Below the pieces are notes generated by a model. It was given only the letters and a program-made list of their open reading frames with translations. It made no database searches and was not told the origin of the DNA. A DNA stretch of 64,000 nt from Nipponacmea schrenckii (lineage: Eukaryota > Mollusca > Gastropoda > Lottiidae): the NCBI GenBank assembly GCA_030562195.1, contig CM060199.1, positions 19,364,338-19,428,337 on the forward strand, given 5' to 3'. The position numbers were made by a program, and so were the translations under genes. Shown here in pieces: positions 21,851-33,905 of this stretch. Numbering within the stretch: the stretch's first letter is position 1; each line of letters starts with the position of its first letter.

Positions 21851-23492
21851 TAAAGGATTCCGTCGTTAAAGGAACTTTTAAGTCTTAAAATTACTAAAGA
21901 CTAGTTCTTTGATCTGACCTAATTTATAAACCCAACACCAGACATGCAAATATTTTAAAGAAAACTACAAACAGCTTGTTGGTTTGCAATCAATCGATTC
22001 TCTCCGAAATTCCCCTCTCTTCAAGAGCCTTTAACCAAAGTATTACTTATGCCAAACTCAAACTCTTAGGTCTAGCTTGCAGATGGAGGTTGAACGTTTT
22101 CGTCAACTCGGTTGTTGAAGATGTAGATTTTATTTATTGTTTTTTAAGCTAATTCAAGTCGATATATCACATCGGCGTTTTAATTTGACATCTTAACGTC
22201 AACAAAACTGTATACATTTTAACAATACATTATAATTTTTATTTTACATTGCGTCATACACAACGCTGTAAGTGTGCCAATATGAGGCCAGTAGGATACC
22301 TCCGTGTATTGACCATGAACTACTCTTCCAAATATTGGTATTTAGTTCACGTGAGTAGTTCGAAATGGTCTAGGCTGTATCGGTCCCTCCTACGCAGAAT
22401 TTCTGCTTTGGCAGAATGAATATGTCCCTGCTACCAACCTACTCAATCTTAGCAAGATAAGGGATAAGCGACTGGTTGTTAGTCTCTAAGTACGGAACAA
22501 ACGATAAATTAAAAGTATTCTACAGCAATATATCTGAGTGTTTGCTTGAAAATGTGTCTTTGGTTATTTCGTATTGTCGAATAGTTGACGGACATGTTTG
22601 CTACTTTGATGAAAATGTCAATGGTTATAAAGAATATACGTGTATATAATATATATTGACAGCAACATGCGTCAAATTAAATTAACGACATGAGAAAGTG
22701 AGATATTGGCACGATTTCGAGGAATAGGTTTGTAGTCATTGTTCCAGACTGATCCTAAAGATTTCGATATGGACATTTTTAGAATATTTAATTGATTTCA
22801 TAAAACTTGGTATACTCAAATGCATGTCTGTGATATCTGGGAAGCGTTCGATAGGGACACAATATCGGTACCCAGTTAAGTTTTTTATCCTTTATATGTA
22901 AAACGTGTTAATATTATAGTTTTGATTTCTTCTGTGGGTGTATGTTATATTTTGCGATATAGGTACTTCTGTTATCATTTTCAAGGGTTTGGGTTAATTT
23001 CATAGAATGATGCGAGTTTCTCGGACTATTAGTATTAACCAAGAATCTGCGTTCAGAGAATACTATACATGGCCTCAAACTGCCGTCTGTTTGTTAGCAT
23101 CTAAATAGAATAAGAATTGTTTGATATCAGCCGAGTTCCATTCGAATCTAATCAATTGCCATGTGTATACGTCTAGATTTCTTGTAATTCCAGTGAAAGG
23201 TCAATCTGACTAATCTCAGGTCAGATGCTTCTGTTATCTCTCAACTGGTGCCATTTTCAAAACAGAAATAAAAGATACAGATTTGATATTGTTATGAATC
23301 TGTTTTTCTTTTGTTTGATGTTACTTGCATCATGGAAATAATAGCTGTTCTGAGAAAAACGTTATAAAACTTTACTGTCTGATCACAATAATCGCTCATT
23401 ATGTTCGAGTCTTCATATTGTGTCTGAGTTGGTGTAAATGTCAACCAATCCAAAAATTATTTGCAAATATGATTTTATATAAGAGTTTTCAG
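21851..23492. other. Intergenic, nothing recognised
   Basis: No gene, RNA gene or repeat could be supported in this stretch. Confidence 0.45.
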
Positions 23493-23500
23493 AAAGAAAT

Positions 23501-23674
23501 ATGGCTTTACACGGGAAAGTTCTGGGGGATATTTGTATTGCATTTCTATTGAAAGTTTTACGTCCTACTGTTCCAGCGCCTAATAGGGCAAATGAAGACG
23601 ATATTTACAAGCATTATAATGAACATTTATTAAATGACAGAAGCGGTTTCCAATTCGGGGCTCACTATGGGTCC
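23501..23674 (+). CDS. Candidate coding exon of unknown gene (weak)
   Basis: An ATG at 23501, eight bases after a TTTTCAG acceptor (AG at 23491-23492), opens 58 codons that stop exactly at a strong donor TCC/GTAAGT (23675). The peptide begins MALHGKVLGDICIAF and includes VLRPTVPAPNRANEDD and YKHYNEHLLNDRSGFQFG. Its codons are richer in G and C than the flanks, which is what makes it stand out. I do not recognise a family and see no neighbouring exon, so this may be chance. Confidence 0.2.
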
Positions 23675-23880
23675 GTAAGTTGTAGATGGTCAGCAATTTT
23701 CCTCAACACAAAAGCATTCAAAAATTCTCGGTGCTATATTATGGAGTTGATACTTTAAAATGATCGACACGATGCGATTCCATAATGTAAAATTCTTTGG
23801 TTGGGCAGTATTTATTTTAAAGATACCTGATCAAAACAACATTAACTTCGTTATGTGACATTTAGTAATTGCCAAATATA

Positions 23881-24017
23881 ACTGGACACAATTATATGGA
23901 TAACGATTACTTTAATAAATACTTAATGATCATTGCTTGATAAAGACTAAAGTGCCTTCGTGGAAACATCGGAGGTTATTGATGAAAGTAATTCTTATCC
24001 ACATAATTGTGTCCAGT
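23881..24017. mobile_element. MITE-like hairpin element, 137 bp
   Basis: Terminal inverted repeats of about 33 bp: ACTGGACACAATTATATGG... at 23881-23913 and the complement ending ...CATAATTGTGTCCAGT at 23985-24017, with about two mismatches. The centre is non-coding. No clear target-site duplication is visible next to the ends. Confidence 0.7.
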
Positions 24018-27000
24018 CAAAACAGCTTAATAGTTAACTGGCTCCTTTCATTTTGAATAAGATCTTTGATATAGTTTAGTCAATTAAATTTCATTCTTTA
24101 CCATTTGTCCCAGAATTGTAGATTGGCGAACATTATTTCTCAGAAAGTTGCAGAGATGAGGTACAACTAAAGGTTCTTGGCTAGTCCTGACAAAAGCCTT
24201 GGTTGTATTAGATAGACTTTGCTGGTTATGGTCCTTCGGTATATTTCCACTGGACCTTAAGCTATGAACGTTGGAATATTCCGAGAGGGTTGTGCAAGGT
24301 TACTATGCACGATATGAAGGCTTCATATTAAAAAAAAAGGGGTGAAGTAGCACTCATGAACATTTACGTCATCAGAAAGAAGCATTTACTATTCAATAAA
24401 TGCGTCGGTGTCACGTTATCTTGGTATTTTATTTCTCATGACCCATATTAAATATAGGCCAGGGCAGTACACTGATTTACAACTTTACAATCTAGTTCAA
24501 ATAATTCTTCTCTTAAGTAAGCTGCGCAGGGATCAAGCTTAGGACATTGGCAAGAATCATGACAGTTTCGTACTATGTATACATGTAAATTCGCAAGATA
24601 TTACCCCCAAAATATCCAGGAATCTCTGCAACAACTTCTACTCTTTCGCTTAGAACATCTAAATTTTAACACTATTTGTAATCCAATTAATGTGAAAATG
24701 ATTGAGCTTGGGAGTGATTTAAACGCATTGAGAATTTTGCAGGAATTGTTGTTTGTTTTCTGCAAGATTCAGGTACAACTCTCAGAAATATAGCAAAGTG
24801 TTTAGTTTAGAATATCCCCTAATTTCGGGGCGTCACTGGTAACGTTTAAGAATTAGTTCAAGGCAATATAATCTCTAATAACTAGATGAAGGGAAATGAA
24901 ACTGCCCAGATTTTGGTTCCCCCAGATTTCCTTGAATGTTCCGTCCCCTACTCGCCTCCTAAAGATACATAGTAACGCTGCTGAAAGTGGTATAAGAAAT
25001 TAAAGCCCACGAGTGTCCTTCACTGTTGTTTTTTTCTCGAGTTTAAAAATAATCTTGATCAATCACGGTTATTGCACCTGAAATTAAAACCTCACTATGT
25101 GTACGTCATAGGGCCGTGGAAAAATACAGAAAGATGGTTTGATGTTTGTAGTATGACATTTTTGGCCTTAAATAATAATTGTGAATAAAGAACAGTATAC
25201 TTTAATATAATTTATGTCTATTCAAGAATCTAATGACAAAACATAGATATATCATTTACTCCACTACTCGAGTCGGTTCGTATTGACGTCATTTCACTCA
25301 CAGATTGGACAGTTTGTGACTTTGATATGATATTTAAGTCAGAAGGATCAACTTGCTATCCTATTAGTATTGTTAACATAGCGTATAATGAAGTTAAGAT
25401 AACTTTTACCTTAATTGATTTTTTTTTAATGAATCCGAAGTAATTAGATATTCAGGTTAAAATATCTAGATTCATTACAGAATTCCATCATATTATGTAT
25501 TGAGAAATTTAATAACTCGACGTCATAAAGTTATTTGAGCAAATAACCCTTGGTCTAATCTGAAGAGTAATTCTAGTAGCAAAACTCGACTAATATTTCG
25601 TTGCATCAGTAGTGCATTTAAAATAATTGAGCATGTTGCATTATAACACAGTTACATGTTAGATATAACAAACTGTCAAATATGGTTTTCTTTATGCCAT
25701 AGACTATTGGTCAAGGGTACATCCATTAAGATGTGTGGTCTAATTATATGGGAAACGAGTAACTGAACTATTTGGGATTTAAATGTTTTAATGGCTATAG
25801 TAGGTCATATATCGTAACTATCTTTTTAACAAACTACAGACGGTAATGAATATCATATTGTCTGTAACTGACACCACTTTTTTAAAAGTACAAATCTTTA
25901 GCCAAAGGTTAACTGCCGATTCAGGTCATTTCATCGGATCCCTCTGTATTGGCGTGAGGGAAGATCTTTGTAAATCTGAAAATGAAATCAAAGTTTTGAC
26001 TGCTAAGGTCGCCAAGTACGGTGAAAATTCATGTCTTAGTTAAACGGACATAAAGTGCGTCATAAAATAAACCTGATACGTGTTTGAATAATTAAAAGAG
26101 TTCTTATGGCACCTGGTCAGTGCCCTCGGTATTTAACAAGCGAAGCAAGGCATAGTTCAGATTAGTGTCTATCAACTGACGTACTTGTCCACGAGTGTAC
26201 TTATATTATCATGTTTATACGATAGCTTCATTGATATAAGATCGTCCTAGGGTGAATGCTTCACCAAAAGTACCTCGAGTGGCGTCGCCCTAATTTTTGT
26301 GTACCTTTTGCATTTGTATCCTGAATCAATATTGAATTAAATAAAGTCTCACGTCCTACCTTTCTGCACCTATTTGAGCTAAGGTGGATGGGTAACGTCT
26401 TGTATGCAAATATTGAATGCGTCCTCTTCCGATTGCGAACTTTCTTCAACGGTTTATTGTCAGCACCTCCTTACTGAACCAAAGGGAGAACCGGATTGAG
26501 AATAAAAAGGAACAATCTTGACCCTTGTCGAGTTTAAACCTGAAAAGGTTCGATCAAAAACCTCCAGGTTCTCGATGCCAAAGCCCCGTGTGACATATTT
26601 TGGTATGAAAAAACAACAACAGCAACTTATGTGGTTTTCGTTGTATATCGTTTCGTATCAATGTGACCGATATTCAGAGTATCTAGACGACTTTATTAGT
26701 ATTCATGTATTACTATGGGTGAAAAAGCAAAACACTGATACCATCTTACCGCCAGTTAGTTTCCGAAAAACCAAAGAAATTAAGTCATAAATAAACCACT
26801 AAGTCACCTTGGATTTTACTTGTTTTTTTCCTACGAAATTTAACATCTAGATATTCAAAGGACTTTATATCTTGAACTCTTAATTCTGTCAAAGACACAA
26901 TACTTACAGCATCACACAAAACAAATGATGGAACTAACTTTTATTATAGTTATTAGTCAGATATTACAACTAGAACGGATGCTCCTTTTTGCCCGCTGTG

Positions 27001-27024
27001 TCATAGATTTGAGGAATCATACGT
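24018..27024. other. Intergenic, nothing recognised
   Basis: AT-rich. GAACCGGATTGAGAA near 26488 resembles the 3' end of repeat family A, but too little remains to call a copy. Confidence 0.4.
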
Positions 27025-30000
27025 CGTGATTTATTGATAATGGAGTACAAAGAATCAACTTACGTATTTTTTTGACACGGTCATTGGTAAACGCTGATCA
27101 ACTAATTTGCAAAGCCCCTATATATGTAAATGAAATGAATGAAGTTTTATGTACAAAATGGGAAAATTTGTAGACAGACAATGCCACACAGTGTGCAAAG
27201 AGTGGAAATTTTACCTGACCAGCAGCATTCGTGTACACTTTAGAGGAATTTTAACGACACAGCCTGTAGCACATGGGGCCTCGGTTTATTGCCCCATCAT
27301 AGACACTTTTTCCATGTCAGTCCCTCCGACTTGCATCACTGACAAGGGAAAACCGGATTGAAATAATCATTTATATAAAAGAAGATGTTTGGTTAAATGA
27401 TGCAGACGATAAGCTCTGTTTTAAAAAACCCGCCATACATTTATTTTTTCTGTCATTGCCATAAAGATTGTAAGAATATCGATGTAAAGTTTAATGGCCT
27501 TGAATTTCCATATTAATCCGACAACAGACAGATTGATATCTTTACTAATGTTACAAATTGAATAGAATATTGCATGTACATAGGCGTATGTTAATTTATT
27601 GTACTCAATAAATGTATGCATCGATCAGATTATGGGTTAGTACAAATGTATGGGCGATGAGTACATAAAAGCCAATTTTGTTTACTCTTTTTATTTGCCA
27701 GCGACATTTGAAGAGTTGAATTGTAATAATCTTAATTCGTTTGATCGACCCAAAGAGGGCTCATTTGGACCATTTGGACTCCGATTGAAAGAGCAATCTC
27801 TGGATTTAATTTGTTATAATCCAAAACATAACTGTGAGTAGCGTCAACAGAAATAATCCAGAGCATATTTTTGGGTAAAGTCCACAGAAGCACCTCCAAA
27901 TCCGGATGCAGAAGATGCTAGAAAGAACGACTAGACAACCATATAACCATTTCCTTATCCATTGCATAAATTTCTGCTTATTATCAGTATTCACAACAAA
28001 TCAATTAATGCTGATCTTTGCTGTTTTTCTTATTCTATAGAGCGTTATAGGAATATTCATTTAATGCAATAGTTAATGTTAGGATTGAAAATAAATCGAA
28101 CTTTTCATGTATTATCTGAATCTTTAGCACATGAATAAGACAATGTCCTGCTTAATGTATTGCTCAGAAGGAAGTTGTTGACAGCGTCCAATAAGCTGAT
28201 TAAGAGTCATTGAGTGTAAACTAGCCGTGCCATACGATGGTATTACTAGCAATGTTGGAATAGCCGTATTATTGGTTTGTGTCATAAACGTGAGTGGACC
28301 TTATCGTTCTCGTATTGACTCTAAACCATAATGAGTTATATCAACTCCTGCTAAATATAAACAGTAGATTTTTACCACTCAATAATCACTTTTTATCATC
28401 TGTGTTTGTTCAAACTAACTTATTATTGACTTTTGTTGTAGGAACGAAGAAAATTAAGAGATTACGATTGACGGCAATCATTGGAATTTCTAAACGCCTC
28501 ATCAAAAGACATTCTCGCCTACATATTTCGTAAAATCACCCGAACTATAATATGAACTTTGAGGCTACAGAACTTTCTTTTCACCACTTCAACGTATTCA
28601 AACATTGATTTGTTAGATTTTCCTTACGCTGTCAATGATAGCCACGCAAATCAATAGCTTATTGAAAGGAAAATGTTTGTAAATCGATCCCCTTCAAGTA
28701 CTTTAGTTTATTGCTTGGACTGACTGGGTTGACGACACGGCGTATGACGTAGTCTTTCCTTTGACTTGATTTACGTAAGAGTTTTGTGATCTTGGTCTGG
28801 TGTCTGCTGTGGTTGTTTTTAACATTGACACAGCTCTTTATGTCCTTATCTGACCCATTCGATACATCGACGGATATACTTTCAAAATGTAACCTTCCTA
28901 CTTCGACCGTACCTGAAAACTAATTAAGCTTTGCACAAATCTTCGTTGATTCATAGTGGGGATCATTAGAGAGATGGATCATTCTGACCCTCCCGAACGC
29001 CAAATTTCAAGCTGGCCGTCGTGCTGATCAATCTTTCAGAGAGTTTGCAAAGGCCAAAAACAGACAAACTCGATAGATTATTGTATTATGTTTTAATATT
29101 ATTCCATTGTCCGCTTATTACAAGTATGAGTACTACAAGATCTTGAATGAAATAAGACCCAGTCAAGGTGTGAAACATTCAATAGACCTGTCTAATACAT
29201 TCACAACAACGGAAAACCATGCGTATGTTTTGATCATAAATCGCTTACCACACAATATACACATTGATTTCAGTTTCACTATTACCCTATTTAGGTTGTT
29301 TATTTACATTTTTCTATACTACTATTAGATCAGAATAGACGTCAATTGGACAGATGTAATGTATGTGACATACCTCTACGTTGGTCATTCAGATCTTTCT
29401 TTCAGAGATAATCCAGACTTAGTTGGCTTAAACGCCTAATCTGGCTATAACTATGAGAGCAAGGCTATGTGTAAGGTCATTTTTGTTTATAAACAATCCT
29501 TAAAGGATAAATTATTGGTCATGACCCATCATTAGGTTAGTCTTTTGAGAGTTTCGTCATCACAAAACATTTAAGATTTTGTTTTCAAATCCAAAAGGGT
29601 TAATAGAAATCCATGCTTAAGCTTTTATTGAGGTTAATAACACCATAATACAAGTTCCAAGGGCAATCATGTTGGTAAACAAAACCGTAAACTACCCAAT
29701 ACATAATGCCAATTGTTTGTAAGCAATATCCAAATGCTGTTTAGTAACTTCAACAAAACATATGTCCCTTCAACAGTCGTTAGAACCCCAACAATTCAAA
29801 CAGAGGGGGAACCATAAGTAACTTGATTTTACCTAGTAGTTTTTTGTGAAATAGAACATCCCCACGAATAAGATTGACTTAAAACAGAAACAGGGTTTAC
29901 ATATCGTGTGATGACGTTAAGCGGGCAGAGGTTAACCGGTGATGATGAAACCATCTACTACCAAATAACGATAAGTGTCAGATATTGCATGTTATGAGCA

Positions 30001-30186
30001 TGTTCAGATAAAGGATTCTACATTAAAAATGGTCCAAGAGATGTTAAGCTATTAACTGCTCCCAGTTTCTACAGGGGTTTTGCCTCCCCCCCCCCCCCCC
30101 CAAACCCCAAACTTCCAGGTATCATGGTCAAGTACAATTAATCAAGCCACTTATGTCATAAAGCACCAATTGTAACATTGCCTTGA
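27025..30186 (+). repeat. 3.16-kb tandem duplication, copy 1
   Basis: This 3162-bp segment is followed directly by a second copy at 30187. By eye I find four substitutions (27295, 28480, 28482, 28509) plus differences at a poly-C tract near 30086. Junctions share CGT: left CATACGT/CGTGATT, middle TTGACGTGATT, right TTGACGTCAATGG. It contains one copy of repeat family A and no recognisable gene; all short open frames are duplicated with it. Confidence 0.95.
27258..27363 (+). repeat. Dispersed repeat family A (hairpin-core element)
   Basis: Best-preserved copy: CACAGCCTGTAGCACATGGG, GCCTCGGTTTATTGCC, TTTTTCCATGTCAGTCCCTC, TTGCATCACTGACAAGGG and AAAACCGGATTGAA. TGTCAGT and ACTGACA form a stem. 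Confidence 0.8.
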
Positions 30187-33100
30187 CGTGATTTATTGAT
30201 AATGGAGTACAAAGAATCAACTTACGTATTTTTTTGACACGGTCATTGGTAAACGCTGATCAACTAATTTGCAAAGCCCCTATATATGTAAATGAAATGA
30301 ATGAAGTTTTATGTACAAAATGGGAAAATTTGTAGACAGACAATGCCACACAGTGTGCAAAGAGTGGAAATTTTACCTGACCAGCAGCATTCGTGTACAC
30401 TTTAGAGGAATTTTAACGACACAGCCTGTAGCACATGGGGCCTCGGTTTATTGCCCTATCATAGACACTTTTTCCATGTCAGTCCCTCCGACTTGCATCA
30501 CTGACAAGGGAAAACCGGATTGAAATAATCATTTATATAAAAGAAGATGTTTGGTTAAATGATGCAGACGATAAGCTCTGTTTTAAAAAACCCGCCATAC
30601 ATTTATTTTTTCTGTCATTGCCATAAAGATTGTAAGAATATCGATGTAAAGTTTAATGGCCTTGAATTTCCATATTAATCCGACAACAGACAGATTGATA
30701 TCTTTACTAATGTTACAAATTGAATAGAATATTGCATGTACATAGGCGTATGTTAATTTATTGTACTCAATAAATGTATGCATCGATCAGATTATGGGTT
30801 AGTACAAATGTATGGGCGATGAGTACATAAAAGCCAATTTTGTTTACTCTTTTTATTTGCCAGCGACATTTGAAGAGTTGAATTGTAATAATCTTAATTC
30901 GTTTGATCGACCCAAAGAGGGCTCATTTGGACCATTTGGACTCCGATTGAAAGAGCAATCTCTGGATTTAATTTGTTATAATCCAAAACATAACTGTGAG
31001 TAGCGTCAACAGAAATAATCCAGAGCATATTTTTGGGTAAAGTCCACAGAAGCACCTCCAAATCCGGATGCAGAAGATGCTAGAAAGAACGACTAGACAA
31101 CCATATAACCATTTCCTTATCCATTGCATAAATTTCTGCTTATTATCAGTATTCACAACAAATCAATTAATGCTGATCTTTGCTGTTTTTCTTATTCTAT
31201 AGAGCGTTATAGGAATATTCATTTAATGCAATAGTTAATGTTAGGATTGAAAATAAATCGAACTTTTCATGTATTATCTGAATCTTTAGCACATGAATAA
31301 GACAATGTCCTGCTTAATGTATTGCTCAGAAGGAAGTTGTTGACAGCGTCCAATAAGCTGATTAAGAGTCATTGAGTGTAAACTAGCCGTGCCATACGAT
31401 GGTATTACTAGCAATGTTGGAATAGCCGTATTATTGGTTTGTGTCATAAACGTGAGTGGACCTTATCGTTCTCGTATTGACTCTAAACCATAATGAGTTA
31501 TATCAACTCCTGCTAAATATAAACAGTAGATTTTTACCACTCAATAATCACTTTTTATCATCTGTGTTTGTTCAAACTAACTTATTATTGACTTTTGTTG
31601 TAGGAACGAAGAAAATTAAGAGATTACGATTGACGGCAATCCTCGGAATTTCTAAACGCCTCATCAAAAGTCATTCTCGCCTACATATTTCGTAAAATCA
31701 CCCGAACTATAATATGAACTTTGAGGCTACAGAACTTTCTTTTCACCACTTCAACGTATTCAAACATTGATTTGTTAGATTTTCCTTACGCTGTCAATGA
31801 TAGCCACGCAAATCAATAGCTTATTGAAAGGAAAATGTTTGTAAATCGATCCCCTTCAAGTACTTTAGTTTATTGCTTGGACTGACTGGGTTGACGACAC
31901 GGCGTATGACGTAGTCTTTCCTTTGACTTGATTTACGTAAGAGTTTTGTGATCTTGGTCTGGTGTCTGCTGTGGTTGTTTTTAACATTGACACAGCTCTT
32001 TATGTCCTTATCTGACCCATTCGATACATCGACGGATATACTTTCAAAATGTAACCTTCCTACTTCGACCGTACCTGAAAACTAATTAAGCTTTGCACAA
32101 ATCTTCGTTGATTCATAGTGGGGATCATTAGAGAGATGGATCATTCTGACCCTCCCGAACGCCAAATTTCAAGCTGGCCGTCGTGCTGATCAATCTTTCA
32201 GAGAGTTTGCAAAGGCCAAAAACAGACAAACTCGATAGATTATTGTATTATGTTTTAATATTATTCCATTGTCCGCTTATTACAAGTATGAGTACTACAA
32301 GATCTTGAATGAAATAAGACCCAGTCAAGGTGTGAAACATTCAATAGACCTGTCTAATACATTCACAACAACGGAAAACCATGCGTATGTTTTGATCATA
32401 AATCGCTTACCACACAATATACACATTGATTTCAGTTTCACTATTACCCTATTTAGGTTGTTTATTTACATTTTTCTATACTACTATTAGATCAGAATAG
32501 ACGTCAATTGGACAGATGTAATGTATGTGACATACCTCTACGTTGGTCATTCAGATCTTTCTTTCAGAGATAATCCAGACTTAGTTGGCTTAAACGCCTA
32601 ATCTGGCTATAACTATGAGAGCAAGGCTATGTGTAAGGTCATTTTTGTTTATAAACAATCCTTAAAGGATAAATTATTGGTCATGACCCATCATTAGGTT
32701 AGTCTTTTGAGAGTTTCGTCATCACAAAACATTTAAGATTTTGTTTTCAAATCCAAAAGGGTTAATAGAAATCCATGCTTAAGCTTTTATTGAGGTTAAT
32801 AACACCATAATACAAGTTCCAAGGGCAATCATGTTGGTAAACAAAACCGTAAACTACCCAATACATAATGCCAATTGTTTGTAAGCAATATCCAAATGCT
32901 GTTTAGTAACTTCAACAAAACATATGTCCCTTCAACAGTCGTTAGAACCCCAACAATTCAAACAGAGGGGGAACCATAAGTAACTTGATTTTACCTAGTA
33001 GTTTTTTGTGAAATAGAACATCCCCACGAATAAGATTGACTTAAAACAGAAACAGGGTTTACATATCGTGTGATGACGTTAAGCGGGCAGAGGTTAACCG

Positions 33101-33341
33101 GTGATGATGAAACCATCTACTACCAAATAACGATAAGTGTCAGATATTGCATGTTATGAGCATGTTCAGATAAAGGATTCTACATTAAAAATGGTCCAAG
33201 AGATGTTAAGCTATTAACTGCTCCCAGTTTCTACAGGGGTTTTGCCTCCCCCCCCCCAACCTCAAACTTCCAGGTATCATGGTCAAGTACAATTAATCAA
33301 GCCACTTATGTCATAAAGCACCAATTGTAACATTGCCTTGA
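30187..33341 (+). repeat. 3.16-kb tandem duplication, copy 2
   Basis: 3155 bp, 7 bp shorter than copy 1 because its poly-C tract near 33248 is 10 rather than 16 bases and the next few bases differ. Otherwise nearly identical. Either a very recent duplication, a copy-number polymorphism or an assembly duplication. Confidence 0.95.
30420..30525 (+). repeat. Dispersed repeat family A, copy within duplication copy 2
   Basis: Same element as at 27258, carried along by the tandem duplication; one C/T difference at 30457. Confidence 0.8.
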
Positions 33342-33554
33342 CGTCAATGGCACAGTTCTGAAGGCTTATCCTGGGATAATCTGTTAGGATCAACAAATAA
33401 GGTTTGGCAATAAAATGGTTACAAGGCCAAATATGTTTATAAGCAGAAGATTAGCTTCAATAATGTTAGCTTTGAAACGAAACAAATTCATCAGAGTACG
33501 AAAAATTACAAAATCAGACAATATTGTTCCCTACCATCAAGATACATCTTAGCT

Positions 33555-33905
33555 CTGCAGAACAGTTGCATTGGTTCCAATTCTAGACTGGGCTCTATAG
33601 TGCAGCTGTTCTAATACTATACTCTGTTCCGATACTAAGCTCTACAGTAAAGTTGCCCTGTTTCCAAATCTAGACTGATCTCTGCAGTACAGTTGCCTTG
33701 GTTTCAAATCTAGAATGTGCTCTGGAGTACAGTTGCCCTGGTTCCAAATCTAGACTGAGCTTTGTAGTGCTGTTGCTTTGGTCCAAATTTAGATTAAGCT
33801 ATGCAGTACAGCTGCCCTGTTTCCTAACCTGGACTGACCTCTGTAGTAAAGCTGCCTTGGTTCAATCCTCGGGGGAATGTTCTGGGGTACATTTGCTCTC
33901 GTTCA
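33555..33905. repeat. Degenerate 40-bp tandem repeat
   Basis: About eight units of the type ACAGTTGCCCTGGTTCCAAA then TCTAGACTGAGCTCTGCAGT, more diverged at both ends. The 100-codon open frame across it is a by-product. Confidence 0.8.

Noticed and set aside
27149..32490. Paired identical short open frames (70, 66, 63, 62, 79 and 73 codons)
   Set aside because: Identity reflects the recent tandem duplication, not protein conservation.
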